Origin: an uncultured delta proteobacterium
GTDB lineage: Bacteria > Desulfobacterota > Desulfobulbia > Desulfobulbales > Desulfocapsaceae
Assembly: GCA_903901335.1 (NCBI GenBank)
Contig: CAIUQR010000069.1
Coordinates: 1 to 49,749, forward strand
DNA: 49,749 nucleotides
Reading direction: 5' to 3'
Under the pieces are notes generated by a model, which saw nothing but the letters and a program-made list of their open reading frames with translations, was not told the DNA's origin and made no database searches. Below are positions 17,571 through 24,151 of this stretch, piece by piece (the first letter of the stretch is position 1; each line of letters begins with the position of its first letter). The position numbers and the translations under genes are program-made.

Positions 17571-17988
17571 TTTTTCCTCATTTAAGGTTTTTTTCGCAGA
17601 ATTTATACGCAAAAAATATTCTCGGCTTAGGGGGGGGACAAACGTTTCAGAGGCAAGAAAATCGGGCAAAATTCCTGATAAGTGGTTCGATAAAATGCAG
17701 GAAAAATTTGGTATTTCCAAGGATGAGTTGTGCGAAATACCTGATGATTTTAAAAAACCGCCTGAGGTCCTTATTGATCTTGCCAGAATGGGAGATAGTG
17801 AAAAAAATGAGATTATGTACCACCAGTCGATGGATATCTTTTTTGCAACCGTAAAAAAATGGTGGATGGACAAAAACAAAGCCGACCCACCAGCAGCTAC
17901 TCTATTTATTCGGGAATTAAGCTCAAGGTTTTCGGAATTCGATGACTGGTTGAAAAAAAGAGGTGAGGATATTCGCTCATCATCGTGA
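17536..17988 (+). CDS. Unknown 150-residue protein, divergent from the tra operon
   Basis: The frame has convincing composition from about codon 35, with acidic and aromatic residues (KWFDKMQEKFGISKDELCE, DIFFATVKKWWMDKN). I recognise no family. GTG 17536 has AGGA five bases upstream but overlaps the divergent OmpA gene by 35 bases. The next ATG (17695) has no good ribosome-binding site. A run of eight G at about 17631-17638 could hide a frameshift that would move the start. A gene in this divergent position might regulate the tra operon, but no DNA-binding motif is visible. Confidence 0.5.
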   Translation: MKPAVKNLIRVIFSSFKVFFAEFIRKKYSRLRGGTNVSEARKSGKIPDKWFDKMQEKFGISKDELCEIPDDFKKPPEVLIDLARMGDSEKNEIMYHQSMDIFFATVKKWWMDKNKADPPAATLFIRELSSRFSEFDDWLKKRGEDIRSSS

Positions 17989-18038
17989 GCAGAAATCGCG
18001 TCAAACTTTTCGTTATGCTTAGGATTTGATACCAGGAT

Positions 18039-18064
18039 CGCTCGGCAACGATTGTTGCCGAGCG
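18039..18064. other. Perfect GC-rich hairpin without T-tract
   Basis: CGCTCGGCAAC and GTTGCCGAGCG pair perfectly over 11 bp around a GATT loop, 50 bases after the stop of the 17536 gene. It lacks a T-run on either strand, so it is a weak terminator candidate. It could be a binding or processing site. Two copies of AGGTGGTGTAC follow at about 18074 and 18103. Confidence 0.4.
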
Positions 18065-18134
18065 CATAAAAGGCAGGTGGTGTACTTTTTGCGTACAGCA
18101 GAGGTGGTGTACATGTACTTTGTGCACACAATAG

Positions 18135-18164
18135 TTTGCAAAAGTACACGTATATGGTTATAAT
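18135..18164 (+). promoter_or_regulatory. Promoter of a possible small RNA
   Basis: A consensus TATAAT (18159-18164) lies 17 bases after TTGCAA (18136-18141). GTAC-containing near-repeats sit just upstream (18080-18146), possible operator sites. Transcription would start near 18171 and meet a terminator about 80 bases later. Confidence 0.45.
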
Positions 18165-18170
18165 CATTTC

Positions 18171-18252
18171 AGCCATGTAGCGACGAAACCCATTTAGATC
18201 TACTGGTTAGATTGTGAGTGGTGTTCCTGCACTACTCACAATCGTTTTTTTT
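18171..18252 (+). ncRNA. Candidate ~80-nt small RNA
   Basis: A good promoter upstream and a strong intrinsic terminator at its end bracket about 80 bases with no plausible coding frame. The compact promoter-terminator unit beside the tra operon could be a small regulatory or antisense RNA. Alternatively the terminator only ends the 17536 transcript. No known family is recognised. Confidence 0.3.
18210..18252 (+). terminator. Intrinsic terminator
   Basis: The 13-bp stem GATTGTGAGTGGT pairs with ACTACTCACAATC (one G-T pair) around an 8-base loop. It is followed by G and eight T (18245-18252). The orientation fits plus-strand transcription. Confidence 0.75.
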
Positions 18253-18353
18253 CTGCGCCTACTCTTCTTCGTTTGCTTGTATTTTGGCCTTACCCTTCTT
18301 CTGATTAATCTAAAAAAGCGTCATCTTATGGCAAAGAAATACCCTGTCACAAG

Positions 18354-18566
18354 ATGACGGATGTCACCTGTAATGTTGATATCTGTGACCCCCCGGAAGC
18401 AGATGATCTTAATCTGAACGAAATATTCTTGTCGGCTAAAACCGAAAAGAATATGATTTGAAAAAATTTCTTCAGCGACTTGAAAGATCAGACTTCTAAA
18501 AAAGCCGTTCAAATCACCTCGAAAAAATCAGAACTCCTCCCCAGCGATTACCAGACCAATCGTTGA
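18354..18566 (+). pseudogene. Possible small ORF with an in-frame TGA
   Basis: Starting at ATG 18354 the frame reads 35 codons (MTDVTCNVDICDPPEADDL and on), meets TGA at 18459-18461, then stays open in the same frame to TGA 18564-18566. Both halves have protein-like composition. It may be a decayed 70-codon gene. I see no hairpin after the TGA that would suggest selenocysteine insertion. No ribosome-binding site is obvious. Confidence 0.22.
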
Positions 18567-18569
18567 GAG

Positions 18570-18626
18570 AGTAACCTATTATGTAATATCAAAATGATAT
18601 ATTTTGATATTACATAATAGGTTACT
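18570..18626. repeat. 57-nt near-perfect palindrome (26-bp arms)
   Basis: Bases 18570-18595 and 18601-18626 are perfect reverse complements around the 5-base spacer GATAT. The arms are AT-rich (left arm begins AGTAACCTATTATG). It lies in a gene-free stretch between the in-frame-stop ORF and a promoter. It could extrude as a cruciform or act as a recombination or resolution site. It has no T-tract of terminator type. I saw no second copy in the window. Confidence 0.7.
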
Positions 18627-18763
18627 ACTATCTCCCATATACAAGAATCTTTTTAAAATGACAACATATTTTTTTAGGTAGGTTAATTCTCTTAGTGATT
18701 TACATTTATACTGTTATGTATTTGAAATAACGGTTATATATATAACATAGCATAGTACTGTAA

Positions 18764-18808
18764 TTGACAGGTAAAAAATATTGACATTTTATATTTATGA
18801 CGTATAAA
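18764..18808 (+). promoter_or_regulatory. Strong sigma70-like promoter for the 18872 gene
   Basis: TTGACA (18781-18786), 16 bases, then TATAAA (18803-18808) makes a near-consensus promoter 64 bases before the GTG start at 18872. A second TTGACA lies at 18764-18769. A 14-bp palindrome GTTATATATATAAC (18733-18746) just upstream may be an operator. Confidence 0.6.
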
Positions 18809-18871
18809 CAATCTTATGTTTGTTAAAGAACAAATATTTCGGTGCGAATCCATTTTTTTCGGAGATTTATA

Positions 18872-19255
18872 GTGACGACGATAAAAGAGGAAGAACAATT
18901 TGGAAAAGAAATAATAGAAAATTATTTCCCAAAAACTAGAAATATTTACATATCTTCAATGATTAATTATATTTTCAATATATTAATTGAAACTGCAACA
19001 ACCCCGGAAGACCTTATCAAAGGAATGAAGGATGAAGATGTAAAAATTTTAAACGATTTTCTTCTTCTTTTTTATATCTCTGGCGCTAAAACAAAAAATT
19101 ATGGTCGAGATATTCTACAAGGATTTATAGAAGGGGAATTTTCTGGCAGAGGCGAGGGAGTTTTTGCTCTTGTGGCGTTTTTTGAAGGTACAAAAAAACG
19201 CCACAAGAGCAAAAATGATGATTTGATATTAAAGATTTTTAGATGTTTTCAGTAA
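18872..19255 (+). CDS. Unknown 127-residue acidic/helical protein
   Basis: GTG 18872 has GGAG seven bases upstream; a longer GTG start at 18842 lacks one. The protein (VTTIKEEEQFGKEIIENYF at its start) looks helical and soluble, with hydrophobic stretches MINYIFNILIETA and LNDFLLLFYISGA. No family is recognised. A 23-bp inverted repeat is embedded in the last third of the coding sequence. A near-consensus promoter lies upstream. The gene is AT-rich, unlike the tra operon, consistent with separate acquisition. Confidence 0.5.
   Translation: MTTIKEEEQFGKEIIENYFPKTRNIYISSMINYIFNILIETATTPEDLIKGMKDEDVKILNDFLLLFYISGAKTKNYGRDILQGFIEGEFSGRGEGVFALVAFFEGTKKRHKSKNDDLILKIFRCFQ
19161..19215 (+). repeat. 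23-bp inverted repeat inside a coding region
   Basis: Bases 19161-19183 and 19193-19215 are perfect reverse complements around a short loop; the arm core is GCTCTTGTGGCG flanked by T and A runs. The structure lies within the 18872 gene and encodes part of its C-terminus. It would act as a strong hairpin in mRNA or single-stranded DNA, and its T-rich flank could attenuate transcription. Confidence 0.7.
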
Positions 19256-19307
19256 TTTTATAAGAATTTTCGCGCACACGAAAACCGGATAAAATGTTAA
19301 GGTGATA

Positions 19308-19652
19308 CTACTTTTTAATTTCATCCGAGGCAATGCGCTGGTTATCCTCGCAAGGGTTTTTTGGTTTTTTTTCTCTTAGTACGACACGAATAATAGGATA
19401 CAGGTCACAATTCTTTTGAATATTTTGCAAGAATCTATCTACACTTACCCATGAACGGATTTTACCGCGTTGTGTCAAGACGTACCAATCTCCGGGCTTC
19501 CAGTTCAAAGAGACAACTACTTGAAATCCCCCTTCATCATCCTGAACAAGATTAAGCTTCCTTATTGCTTTGTTTGACAAATAATCAGCCAGTTCTCTTT
19601 CTGATATTGTTTTTATTTTTGGATTTATTTCAAAACAAGAGTTTTTAAACAT
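19308..19652 (-). CDS. Unknown plasmid protein, possibly ParC/KfrB-like
   Basis: The 114-residue protein contains SERELADYLSNKAIRKLNL and WKPGDWYVLTQRGKIRSWVS followed by SVDRFLQNIQ. This pattern recalls small plasmid proteins found beside partition genes that include an R-x-W-x-S-x-D-R-like stretch. The resemblance is from memory and weak. The gene stands alone on the minus strand in AT-rich DNA. ATG 19652 starts a good frame, without a strong ribosome-binding site. Function unknown. Confidence 0.5.
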   Translation of the reverse strand: MFKNSCFEINPKIKTISERELADYLSNKAIRKLNLVQDDEGGFQVVVSLNWKPGDWYVLTQRGKIRSWVSVDRFLQNIQKNCDLYPIIRVVLREKKPKNPCEDNQRIASDEIKK

Positions 19653-19824
19653 ATTTAATATTATTTAAGGATTGAAATTATCTTAAGGTTATTTTTTACA
19701 ATTAGTATAATCATTATATATATTTTTGATTGTTTAAAATAATATATTTTGAATGTCAAAAGAAAAAAATTCTACCTTGTAAATATTAAAGGAAAAATAT
19801 TTTTCAGAAACAAAAAATAGGAGC

Positions 19825-20058
19825 TTGAATTCTTTAAAAATTCAGATTAAATCTTTCGATGGTACACAGTATAACCTTACGCGGGGGCATTCAGGTTATA
19901 TTCTGCAACAGCATTTTCTTTCTCAAAAGACTCTTATTTTTTTTACTGAGAGCGCTATTTCATTACTGCCTGTTTCCGGGGGGGACCAGGTATATCAAAC
20001 ACATCGAGCCAATGGTGACGTTTGTCATTTTTTGGCATTATCAAATTTTTTAAGATAA
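19825..20058 (+). CDS. Doubtful small ORF
   Basis: This 77-codon frame starts at TTG with AGGAG only one base upstream, a poor spacing. Its sequence (IKSFDGTQYNLTRGHSGYIL) could be protein, but a shadow frame is also open. It precedes the acyl-CoA synthetase gene by 35 bases and might be a leader gene of that unit. No family is recognised. The rest of 19653-20093 is AT-rich with nothing else I can support. Confidence 0.25.
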   Translation: MNSLKIQIKSFDGTQYNLTRGHSGYILQQHFLSQKTLIFFTESAISLLPVSGGDQVYQTHRANGDVCHFLALSNFLR

Positions 20059-20093
20059 TAATCTGTAATTCTTAGTAAAGATTAATTGATAAG

Positions 20094-21800
20094 ATGTGTA
20101 TGATTGAGAAAACCGAAGTACGAATGACCTTGAATGATATTTTGGATTCAAGCTGTGCAAAGTTCGGCAATCTGCCAGCGTTAGGAACGGCTATGGAGAA
20201 GCCACTAACATATAATGAATTGCGTGGCAGTATTTTTTCCCTGGCAACATATATGTTCAGCAGGGTGGGGATTAAAAAGGGGGATCATGTGGCGATCCTC
20301 GCGGAAAATTCTAAGAATTGGGCCATCGCCTATTTCGCCGTTATTCGTCTTGGTGCCGTGGTCGTTCCGATTCTCCCTGATTTTCCAGAAGGTGATGTAA
20401 ACCTTATCCTCAGTGAAATGAAGGTTAAAGCCCTTTTCATCACTCATCCGCAAATTGAGAAGATATATGATCTGCAGAATACCCTGGCCTGCATAATCAG
20501 CTTGGATGATTTTGCAGGCGTTGAGGACGTGTTTGAGGTGCGGCCGTTTTCAGAATGTATAGAATTGGCAAGCTTTTTCCCCAAGGAGCAAAGCATCACC
20601 TTTCCAGAGGTCGTTGAAGACGACCTAGCATCAATTATCTACACTTCCGGTACAACCGGCTTTTCAAAAGCAGTGATGCTGACCCATAAAAACTTGTCTT
20701 CAAGTGCTCATTCGGCGGTTGATCTTGGTTTTGAAAAATTTCAACCAGGTGATGTCCTCCTGTCAATCCTGCCTATGTCTCACACTTATGAATTCACCTG
20801 CGGCCTTATTGCGCCGCTCTTGAAGGGGTGTAAAATTGCCTATGCAGGGCAATCTCCAACTCCGGCTATATTACAGAAGCTCTGCCAGCACGAAAAACCG
20901 GCCCTGATTTTGACAGTACCATTGGTTTTCGAAAAGATTTACAAAAAACGGGTTTTACCTAAAATCGAAAAAAGCCGTGCGGTCTCTTTGCTGTGCAAGA
21001 CAGGTTTTGGAAGGCGGCTTGTATATAAAAGGATTGGGGCAAAGCTCATGGAGTTTTTCGGCGGCAATCTGAAATTTATTGCAATTGGTGGGGCCTCTTT
21101 AAATCCGGTGGTCGAGGGTTTCCTTTTCGAAGCGAAATTTCCTTATGTGATTGGTTACGGCATGACAGAAGCTGCCCCAATGATCGCTTGTTTTCCTTTT
21201 GGAGATCCAACTAATGTGCCCGGCTCAACAGGTAAACCTATGCCCGGCGTGCAGGTAAAGATCAACGATTCAGATCCGGCCAATGGGATAGGTGAAATAG
21301 TCGTCCGAGGGCCTAATGTCATGCAAGGCTACTATAATGATATTGAGAAAACGAAAGAGACCATTACAAATGATGGCTGGCTTCTCACTGGGGATCTCGG
21401 TTTCATAGACGAATTTGGAAATATTCATATCCGGGGAAGATCAAAGAATGTGATTGTAATGGCAAACGGTGAAAATGTGTATCCCGAAGGTATTGAACAT
21501 GAAATTAATGTGTATAATTGGGTTGTTGAGTCACTGATTGTTGAAAATGACGGCAAGCTGGAGGCGTGGGTCTACCCCGATTATGAATTTATCGATGAGC
21601 AGACCGCATATCAACCACGGACCAGACGCCATGAGCACCTGGTGGAACTGATGGAAACAATGCGCTCGGAAATTAATGGGCAGTTGCCTAAAGCGTCCAG
21701 AATAGCCAGGGTGTGCGAACGCAGGGAGCCTTTTGTCAAAACGGCGACGCATAAGATCAAGAGGTATTTTGCGCCTAAGGGAAATATTTCATGCATGTGA
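20094..21800 (+). CDS. AMP-binding acyl-CoA synthetase (long-chain fatty acid-CoA ligase type)
   Basis: This is a full-length member of the ANL superfamily, which activates carboxylic acids with ATP and transfers the acyl group, usually to CoA. The 568-residue protein has the P-loop-like IIYTSGTTGFSKAVMLTHKN (near residue 183). It also has the GYGMTEAAP motif (near 360), the ribose-binding Asp in LTGDLGFIDE (near 446), the hinge IRGRSKNVIVMANGENVYPE, and a C-terminal lysine in KTATHKIKRY, the usual adenylation lysine position. Three starts are possible (ATG 20094, 20100 or 20124), none with a strong ribosome-binding site. The substrate cannot be told. A metabolic ligase is unusual cargo here. 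It overlaps the next gene by ten bases, so the two form a unit. Confidence 0.88.
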   Translation: MCMIEKTEVRMTLNDILDSSCAKFGNLPALGTAMEKPLTYNELRGSIFSLATYMFSRVGIKKGDHVAILAENSKNWAIAYFAVIRLGAVVVPILPDFPEGDVNLILSEMKVKALFITHPQIEKIYDLQNTLACIISLDDFAGVEDVFEVRPFSECIELASFFPKEQSITFPEVVEDDLASIIYTSGTTGFSKAVMLTHKNLSSSAHSAVDLGFEKFQPGDVLLSILPMSHTYEFTCGLIAPLLKGCKIAYAGQSPTPAILQKLCQHEKPALILTVPLVFEKIYKKRVLPKIEKSRAVSLLCKTGFGRRLVYKRIGAKLMEFFGGNLKFIAIGGASLNPVVEGFLFEAKFPYVIGYGMTEAAPMIACFPFGDPTNVPGSTGKPMPGVQVKINDSDPANGIGEIVVRGPNVMQGYYNDIEKTKETITNDGWLLTGDLGFIDEFGNIHIRGRSKNVIVMANGENVYPEGIEHEINVYNWVVESLIVENDGKLEAWVYPDYEFIDEQTAYQPRTRRHEHLVELMETMRSEINGQLPKASRIARVCERREPFVKTATHKIKRYFAPKGNISCM

Positions 21801-22333
21801 ATGACGACGAAGTTATCGAAAATTTGAAACGTTTTGCAAAACGATTGTCGTATATTGTAAAGCTATTTTCATTTGAGAATGAAGTTAAACTTTTTAAAAT
21901 GGCAGGTGAATTTGAACGTGACATAACGTTAATTCAGGGATATCTCGAAAATTTCTTTAAGAAACAGGCATTAGAAATGAAAACAATCGATAAATCCAAA
22001 ACATTATTTATTTACGGGCATCAAAACTATCCAGACTACCCACAGCCTTTGGGATTAGCTGTGATTGATATACCAGTTGACAGCGCGGTGATTAAATTGC
22101 AGGGCGATGATGCTGACATTTTTTTAAAATACATTCCCTCGCGAGAGGATAAGCAGAACCTGACATTAGATAGTAAAAGAAATATTCTGCTTACAACATA
22201 TCTTTCGCTGTCTGAGTTTTATCAATTTATAAATTCAAGCCAGGATATTCCTGTACTACAGGCTCTACATTACATGACATCAAATTGGAAAAGTTTAGGA
22301 GTGTCCACTTTATACCTAGAGGAAATTCTTTGA
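21791..22333 (+). CDS. Unknown 180-residue protein co-transcribed with the acyl-CoA synthetase
   Basis: The start ATG lies inside the last codons of the ligase gene, which suggests translational coupling. The protein has a helical N-terminal half (NLKRFAKRLSYIVKLFSF) and a second half with short beta-like stretches (TLFIYGHQNYPDYPQPLG). No signal peptide, membrane segment or known motif is visible. Its partner suggests a role in lipid or acyl metabolism, but I have no direct evidence. The reading frame is AT-rich like its neighbour. Confidence 0.6.
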   Translation: MHVNDDEVIENLKRFAKRLSYIVKLFSFENEVKLFKMAGEFERDITLIQGYLENFFKKQALEMKTIDKSKTLFIYGHQNYPDYPQPLGLAVIDIPVDSAVIKLQGDDADIFLKYIPSREDKQNLTLDSKRNILLTTYLSLSEFYQFINSSQDIPVLQALHYMTSNWKSLGVSTLYLEEIL

Positions 22334-22383
22334 AGACTGCATCAGTGAAATCAGTTACACCTAGAGGCCACGCAGAGCATACA

Positions 22384-22594
22384 GGTCAACTACCCCGCCC
22401 TGAAGGGTGGAGCTTGTGAGAGCAAGTTCTGAGTTGACCAGGCACAGCCACCAGCCGAAAGGCTGAAGGGGCTACGTTGGGAGCGAATACATAGGCACCT
22501 TGGAATGCTTCACCAGTTCCAGGCTCTGCAGCAGGCGGGAATCAGGCTCTTGAAGGGTCAGGGGCCTTGCCGGTCTAGCGGAACGGGCCGAGTT
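22384..22594 (+). ncRNA. Structured RNA resembling a HEARO / IscB omega-RNA, without its nuclease gene
   Basis: The segment folds into many short helices. An outer stem GGTCAACT (22384-22391) pairs with AGTTGACC (22432-22439) and encloses the hairpins CCGCCC/GGGTGG and CTTG/CAAG. The stem AGCCGAAAGGCT then lies within a larger helix, and TGGAA/TTCCA and other helices follow. The arrangement and phrases such as GAAAGGCTGAAGGGGCTACG recall the HEARO RNA, known to be the omega-RNA that guides IscB nucleases. That identification is from memory. No IscB (RuvC/HNH) gene follows; a small HTH frame does. It may be a remnant or non-autonomous derivative. A TnpB-type right-end RNA is an alternative. 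Confidence 0.5.
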
Positions 22595-22912
22595 ATGATG
22601 TTGATCAAAAAAAGCTTTTGAGCTTAAATTAAAAAGTGCCGGAGGATACTTCTTTGTACGATATCTCTTTTTTATCGGTTAGAAAATTAATCGGATTCAA
22701 GCAAGATTACTTTGGCTTGTTATTTGGGATGGGGAAGCAGGCAATATCACGGCTTGAGAGAGGCAAAAGGAAAGAAACCCTGGAGCACAAGGAAATGTTG
22801 TCTTTCGCTTTGTATTTGAATGAGAAGGATTTGTTGGGCGATTATATTAATTGGCGTTTTGGATTGGAAATAAAACGCCATTATTTTATTTCCAGTACCC
22901 CAATGGCTAACT
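22578..22912 (+). mobile_element. Short element, copy 1 (shares both ends with 23925-24127)
   Basis: A 44-bp left motif (22578-22621, starting GCGGAACGGGCCGAGT and including GATCAAAAAAAGCTTTTGA) and a 20-bp right motif (22893-22912, starting CAGTACCCCAATGG) recur at 23925-23968 (42 of 44 match) and 24108-24127. The interior differs: here it holds a small HTH gene. The left motif overlaps the end of the omega-RNA-like segment, so the two elements may be internally deleted IscB-type transposons. Confidence 0.45.
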
Positions 22913-22929
22913 ATTTTAATAAGGGTTGA
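22636..22929 (+). CDS. Small HTH protein within the element
   Basis: The 97-residue protein has an XRE-like helix-turn-helix (KQDYFGLLFGMGKQAISRLE, about residues 21-40, then RGKRKETLEHKEMLSFALYL). It probably binds DNA. The start is GTG 22636 without a clear ribosome-binding site; a downstream start is possible. The gene runs through the right-hand element motif, so its last 15 or so residues may come from the element end. It may regulate the element or be a stray antitoxin-like regulator. Confidence 0.5.
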   Translation: MPEDTSLYDISFLSVRKLIGFKQDYFGLLFGMGKQAISRLERGKRKETLEHKEMLSFALYLNEKDLLGDYINWRFGLEIKRHYFISSTPMANYFNKG

Positions 22930-23016
22930 CCTGAACACTGTTGGAAATCATCGAAGTCCGGCGCCATACAGAGCGTACTGCTCAGCTTCCGATAGTACTG
23001 TCTTTCCCTGCCATTG

Positions 23017-23403
23017 TTAGACGCATTGTATCGGACCGGGATATTTGGCCACCTGTATATCGGCCGTCAGTAGCGTTATACCCTCGACAATGGCCTGCGC
23101 GACGAGTAGGCGATCAAAGGGATCTTTATGGATTGGCGGCAAGGCCCCGATGGCTACCACATGCTCACTGTGGATCGGCAGTTCATGGTAGCCGTTGTCC
23201 AACAGGCTACGTCGCAGTACGCGTGGATCCACCTTGAAATCTTCACGGCCCAAACCGCATTTGATAACGATTTCCCACAGACTGGCGACACTGAAGAATA
23301 ATTCGTTTTCAGGTTCGCTCATCAGCATCCGGGCATCCGATGGTAGATGTTCAATGCCTTGTGCTGCCCATAGCAGCAGGTGAGTGTCCAGTAGCAGCTT
23401 CAT
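23017..23403 (-). CDS. PIN-domain toxin (VapC-like)
   Basis: PIN toxins are Mg-dependent RNases. The 128-residue protein has the PIN acidic residues: Asp6 in MKLLLDTHLLLW, Glu in VASLWEIVIK, and the DPFDRLLVAQA block, with TADIQVAKY near the end. It overlaps the upstream antitoxin gene by four bases (ATGA), the usual antitoxin-toxin arrangement. The pair is GC-rich compared with flanking DNA, pointing to separate transfer. It would serve plasmid maintenance. Confidence 0.88.
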   Translation of the reverse strand: MKLLLDTHLLLWAAQGIEHLPSDARMLMSEPENELFFSVASLWEIVIKCGLGREDFKVDPRVLRRSLLDNGYHELPIHSEHVVAIGALPPIHKDPFDRLLVAQAIVEGITLLTADIQVAKYPGPIQCV

Positions 23404-23645
23404 GTGCCCTCTTCAAACATCTTCACTATCTCTGCTTCGGCCATCTGGTCGAAGTCATCCGGCACGCTTATTTGTCCAGCCATAAAGCCAAACCGTTTGA
23501 TCTGGGAAGGCCCCGGCGCAGTGAGCGCAATAACCTTGACCAACGGCTTACCGGATTTGGCGATGACGAACGGCTCACCCTTAGCTGCTTGCTCCACCAG
23601 CCGAGATAAATGGGTTTTAGCTTCGTGAATGTTGTATGTCTGCAT
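23400..23645 (-). CDS. Phd/YefM-type antitoxin
   Basis: The 81-residue protein has the Phd signature MQTYNIHEAKTHLSRLVEQA followed by GEPFVIAKSGKPLVKVI. Its acidic C-terminus (PDDFDQMAEAEIVKMFEEG) would wrap and block the PIN toxin. The N-terminal part binds the operator for autoregulation. The perfect inverted repeat at 23672-23688 lies just upstream. Confidence 0.88.
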   Translation of the reverse strand: MQTYNIHEAKTHLSRLVEQAAKGEPFVIAKSGKPLVKVIALTAPGPSQIKRFGFMAGQISVPDDFDQMAEAEIVKMFEEGT

Positions 23646-23671
23646 AATGGCACCCCGATTAGACTTGGTTT

Positions 23672-23688
23672 ATTAAACTTAGTTTAAT
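23672..23688 (-). promoter_or_regulatory. Operator of the Phd/PIN pair
   Basis: ATTAAACT and AGTTTAAT form a perfect 8-bp inverted repeat with a single central base, 26 bases before the antitoxin ATG. Phd-type antitoxins bind such palindromes over their own promoter. Confidence 0.6.
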
Positions 23689-23836
23689 ACTATCCGCCGC
23701 CATGTCAAGTTCGAATTGAGTACCCCCTTGTCAAAATCAGCTTGATGGAAGTTTTGACACGAATCAATTGCTCGATACCGTGGATGCGCTCGATGATTAT
23801 TGTTGCAGTCTCATTTTCACTGGAAAGCGATGCGGT

Positions 23837-23938
23837 GTGCTCCGACAGAGTGGAGTCTCACCGTAGAAAATCCCCCGGTTTCGCGCCGCCGTTGTTGCGC
23901 GCGGGGGGATTTTACGGAGGTGAGGCGGAACGGGCCGA
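23837..23938 (+). repeat. 102-bp repeat, left copy of an inverted pair
   Basis: The segment matches the reverse complement of 27924-28025 at 101 of 102 bases by my reading. It is itself near-palindromic: CTCACCGTAGAAAATCCCCC faces GGGGGGATTTTACGG followed by AGGTGAG. Its right end merges into the element motif GCGGAACGGGCCGA. The rest of the gap 23690-24151 shows no gene. Confidence 0.8.
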
Positions 23939-24127
23939 GTCAAGATGTTGATCAAAAAAAGCTTTTGATTTGAGTGATTGAACATGACCATGAGCTCCGG
24001 AATTGACCGCCCGGCACCAGGACTTGACTCAGGAAGAGCGGGGAATTGTCTGGCAGGGATGCAGAGGCAAGCAACTCCTTGATTGCACTCACCGCCGATT
24101 TATATTTCAGTACCCCAATGGCTAACT
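23925..24127 (+). mobile_element. Short element, copy 2
   Basis: This copy has the same 44-bp left and 20-bp right motifs as 22578-22912, with a different, non-coding interior. It ends 24 bases before the stop of the tyrosine recombinase gene. The inverted repeat ATCAAAA/TTTTGAT in the left motif could form a terminator-like hairpin. Confidence 0.42.
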
Positions 24128-24151
24128 TTGAGATATATTGACTGAGCCAAC

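Noticed and set aside
17571..18176. Minus-strand extension of the OmpA-like gene by 202 codons
   Set aside because: The region is better explained by the plus-strand gene at 17536. The extension has poor composition, and ATG 17570 has a good ribosome-binding site and a signal peptide.
18459..18461. Selenocysteine codon
   Set aside because: No hairpin with the bacterial SECIS layout follows the TGA, and no selenoprotein family is recognised.
23837..23938. Integron attC site
   Set aside because: It is near-palindromic, but I found no attC core pair (GTTRRRY with RYYYAAC), and the recombinase lacks a visible IntI-specific insertion.
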